Positions 61,757 through 64,000 of a DNA stretch of 64,000 nucleotides are shown here, piece by piece. This stretch comes from Bacillota bacterium (GTDB lineage: Bacteria > Bacillota > Clostridia > TANB77 > CAG-465), in NCBI GenBank assembly GCA_023460515.1, contig JAEWPS010000032.1:96629-160628 (forward strand). Reading direction: 5' to 3'. Below the pieces are notes generated by a model. The model made no database searches. It was not told the DNA's origin and saw nothing but the letters and a program-made list of their open reading frames with translations. Within the stretch, counting starts at the first letter, position 1; the number at the start of each line of letters is the position of its first letter. The position numbers were made by a program, and so were the translations under genes.

Positions 61757-62974
61757 ATGGGAGATAAAGAAAAAATAAATATAGATAAAGTAAAAATAAT
61801 TACAAATACTATAACTGGCGTATTGGTTATACTTATTTCAACAATAATTATAGTAGCTTTTGCTGTTGTAGTAAAACCTGTTTTGGAAAAAGGACAATTA
61901 ATGGAAGATAATTCTGCTTATATGAATAGAATAGAAGAAGCATTAGTTAGAATTTATTCTAACTATGTTCAAGATGTTGATATGGAAACTTTGGTAGAAG
62001 GTGCAATTAGTGGAATGGCTAAATCTACAGAAGATCCATACACTAGATATGTTTCTCAAGAAGAATATGATAAAATGCTTGTATCTGGAACGGAAAAGTA
62101 TGGTGGTCTAGGTATACATATAACATACGATGAGAAGTCAAAAGGTATAATGATTTTAAGTGTTATGCCGGGTTCACCTGCTTTAGAAGAAGGACTATAT
62201 TCTGGAGATGTAATTAAACAAGTTGAAGATAAAGTTGTTAATGCAGATAATTATTATGATTGCGTAGATAAAATAAAAGGTGAAGAAAATACTAAAGTTT
62301 CTCTAGTAATACAAAGAGGAGAAGAAACTTTCACAAAACAATATACAAGAAAAATAGTTACAGCAAATAATGTTGAATCTAAAAAAATAAATGGCAATAT
62401 TGGTTATATTAGAATACTTTCTTTTGAAAATAACGTTGCTAGTCAATTTAAAACGCAGTATGATAAATTAAGATCGGATAATGTATCTGCTATTATTTTA
62501 GATTTAAGAAATAATCCTGGTGGATTACTTAATGAAGTAATTACTATTGGAAGATCAATACTTCCTGAAGGTGAAATAGTTAAATTAGTATATAAAAATA
62601 AAAGTGATAAAGTATATACTTGTGACGGAAAAAATAAAATTGACATACCTCTTATGGTTTTGGTTAATGGTAATAGTGCAAGTGCATCAGAAATATTATC
62701 TGGAGCAATAAAAGATTTACATGCAGGAACCATTATAGGTGATAAAACTTATGGTAAGGGGATAGTACAAACGATAGAAAAATTGAATGTAGAAGGGGCT
62801 TTATCTATAACTACATCTGAATATTATACATCGAGTGGTGTACAAATACATAAGCAAGGTATTCTTCCAGATGTTCAAGTTAGCCTTGGAGAAGAGTATA
62901 AAAACGAATATTATATCCCTGAAAATAAGGATTTACAATTACAAAAAGCTTTAGAATTGATAGCAGCAAAATAA
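61757..62974 (+). CDS. S41-family C-terminal processing protease
   Basis: 405 residues: an N-terminal membrane anchor (~18-42), a PDZ domain (~100-180, GGLGIHITYDEKSKGIMILS, SGDVIKQVEDK) and the S41 domain with VNGNSASASEILSGAIKDLH (catalytic Ser) and GDKTYGKGIVQ (catalytic Lys). CtpA/CtpB type; CtpB relatives act in sporulation signalling, but the role here is open. ATG at 61757 follows AAGAGGAG. Confidence 0.94.
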   Translation: MGDKEKINIDKVKIITNTITGVLVILISTIIIVAFAVVVKPVLEKGQLMEDNSAYMNRIEEALVRIYSNYVQDVDMETLVEGAISGMAKSTEDPYTRYVSQEEYDKMLVSGTEKYGGLGIHITYDEKSKGIMILSVMPGSPALEEGLYSGDVIKQVEDKVVNADNYYDCVDKIKGEENTKVSLVIQRGEETFTKQYTRKIVTANNVESKKINGNIGYIRILSFENNVASQFKTQYDKLRSDNVSAIILDLRNNPGGLLNEVITIGRSILPEGEIVKLVYKNKSDKVYTCDGKNKIDIPLMVLVNGNSASASEILSGAIKDLHAGTIIGDKTYGKGIVQTIEKLNVEGALSITTSEYYTSSGVQIHKQGILPDVQVSLGEEYKNEYYIPENKDLQLQKALELIAAK

Positions 62975-62994
62975 ATAGTAATAATTTTGAAATT

Positions 62995-63039
62995 AAAAAG
63001 ATATGTTTGTAATATAAAAAACTACATATCTTTTTGTTT
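62995..63039 (+). terminator. Terminator of the S41 peptidase gene
   Basis: AAAAAGATATGT / ACATATCTTTTT perfect 12-bp stem, 17-base loop, then GTTTT. Confidence 0.85.
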
Positions 63040-63105
63040 TAAGCATTTTAAAGAATAAAGTATACATAATATTGAAACAGTGCTAAATATGTCTAATTTT
63101 GTATA

Positions 63106-63134
63106 TTGACTTAGTAAAAAAAAAATGATATAAT
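63106..63134 (+). promoter_or_regulatory. Promoter of veg
   Basis: TTGACT, 17 bases, TATAAT, 33 bases before the ATG. Confidence 0.85.
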
Positions 63135-63167
63135 ATGGTTCCAAGAGAGGCTTTATAGGTGATAATT

Positions 63168-63464
63168 ATGATTACAAATATGGTTTCAAGGGAATCTTTA
63201 CAAAAGATCAAACAAGATGTTGATGAATACATAGGACAAAGAATATGTGTTAAGGCTAACATCGGAAGAAATAAGTGTGAATATAGAGAAGGAATATTGG
63301 ACAAGACATATTCTAGTACATTTAATGTAGTAGATGCAAATACTATGAATAATTTAAACTATTCATATACAGATTTACTTACAAATAATTTGGAGCTAAC
63401 TTTGCCAAATGGTGAAAGTATAGCAGGATATGATTATTCAGTTATTTGCCATTCAAAATTTTAA
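63168..63464 (+). CDS. veg: Veg family protein
   Basis: 98 residues with the Veg core: LQKIKQDVDEYIGQRICVKA, NIGRNKCEYREGILDKTYSS and FNVVDANTMNNLNYSYTDLL. In B. subtilis Veg is highly expressed and stimulates biofilm gene expression; the mechanism in this organism is unknown. ATG at 63168 lies 5 bases after AGGTGAT. Confidence 0.9.
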   Translation: MITNMVSRESLQKIKQDVDEYIGQRICVKANIGRNKCEYREGILDKTYSSTFNVVDANTMNNLNYSYTDLLTNNLELTLPNGESIAGYDYSVICHSKF

Positions 63465-63471
63465 GATATAC

Positions 63472-63499
63472 AAATAGAAGCGAAAGCTTCTATTTTTTT
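63472..63499 (+). terminator. Terminator of veg
   Basis: AAATAGAAGC, GAAA loop, GCTTCTATTT, T run. Confidence 0.92.
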
Positions 63500-63672
63500 G
63501 TCTAATGTGAAATACAAAAAAATACATCAATTCTATTTATTGTATATAAAAAATAGTTATTGACAAAAAAATATATATACTGTATAATAAAATTGTAAAT
63601 TTAATTGTATTAACTAACATTTTTTATTATATAAAAAATAAATAGGTATAATATATATGATGGAGGTCAATA

Positions 63673-64000
63673 ATGAGAAAAAAAGGAATATCATTAATAG
63701 CTTTAATTGTAACAATAATAGTTATAATTATAATTGCAAGTGCCGTTATAATTACTCTAGTAGATAACAATATATTAGATAGTTCAAAAAAAGCAAGATT
63801 TATGAGCGATTATACAAATGTACAAGATGGAGTAAATCTTTATTCACTTGGCAAATATAATGCTCAAACCAGCAAATTTGACCTTCCTTTAAAAGGATAT
63901 TTAACTTCTTCGGATAAATCATATATATCTGAAAACAACCCTACACTAAAAACTAAAATAGAAGAGTTAAGTGGTAATATAGATACTATAAATCTAGCAT
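63673..64000 (+). CDS. Prepilin-like protein with N-terminal class III signal (partial)
   Basis: Runs off the right edge after 109 codons. The start MRKKGISLIALIVTIIVIII followed by IASAVIITLVDNNILDSS is the type IV pilin/pseudopilin layout: short basic leader, Gly before the cleavage point, long hydrophobic helix. The Glu normally five residues after cleavage is replaced (ISLIALIV). GGAGG lies 7 bases before the ATG. Confidence 0.75.
   Translation, partial: MRKKGISLIALIVTIIVIIIIASAVIITLVDNNILDSSKKARFMSDYTNVQDGVNLYSLGKYNAQTSKFDLPLKGYLTSSDKSYISENNPTLKTKIEELSGNIDTINLA

Overview
The window is about 64 kb of a very AT-rich, endospore-forming Firmicute, most likely an anaerobic Clostridia lineage. 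This rests on an alpha/beta-type small acid-soluble spore protein, spoIIAA-spoIIAB, a SpoVT-like sensor domain, PolC-type polymerase, Veg, SepF, DivIVA, VanW, a class B sortase, GGAGG/AGGTGAT ribosome sites, TTG starts and TTGACA-17-TATAAT promoters. Most of the sequence is core chromosome, with no rRNA, CRISPR array or complete insertion sequence.

Layout. 1-8.4 kb: rpsB-tsf, a CBM25-like protein, a CofE-like ligase, a VanW protein, two unknown proteins with a lone VirD4/TraG coupling ATPase, and a zinc-ribbon gene with a structured leader. 8.5-10.8 kb: secD-secF. 10.9-15.4 kb: tRNA-Leu followed by what looks like a decayed integrative element. It holds a HEPN-motif protein divergent from a KAP-family P-loop NTPase, a fossil of a tyrosine integrase between them, a DUF2935 gene, and a degenerate second copy of the tRNA 3' end with its terminator. 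15.4-19.1 kb: small regulators, a Ca/Na antiporter and a degenerate HAD protein. 19.2-27.1 kb: frr-cdsA-rseP-polC, hpf, a Cys-rich gene and a spore protein; polC and the Cys-rich gene each carry one extra base near the 3' end.

27.4-35.0 kb is the most unusual part. A secreted Ig-repeat protein ending in an NPNTG motif sits beside sortase B. Three separately transcribed paralogues follow, with a shared membrane or anchor region, different extracellular stalks (beta-helix-like plus Ig, charged KPVE repeats, beta-helix-like plus Pro-rich) and one shared C-terminal head domain. Each has the same leader hairpin with compensating base changes. Behind them lie two copies of a pseudoknot-containing RNA that shares structure but little stem sequence; the second is in a promoter-to-terminator unit with no ORF.

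35-64 kb is mainly housekeeping: spoIIAA-spoIIAB without sigF, two pseudouridine synthases, rpsU, rpoB-rpoC (with a candidate attenuator in the leader), mutS, mutL, miaA, an HlyD-like protein, ruvA, ftsE-ftsX and an M23 hydrolase, sepF, divIVA, prfA, alr, a C-terminal processing protease, veg, and the start of a prepilin-like protein that runs off the end.

The best candidates for undescribed systems are the head/stalk surface-protein family with its leader RNA, the paired pseudoknot RNAs, and the HEPN-KAP pair at tRNA-Leu.
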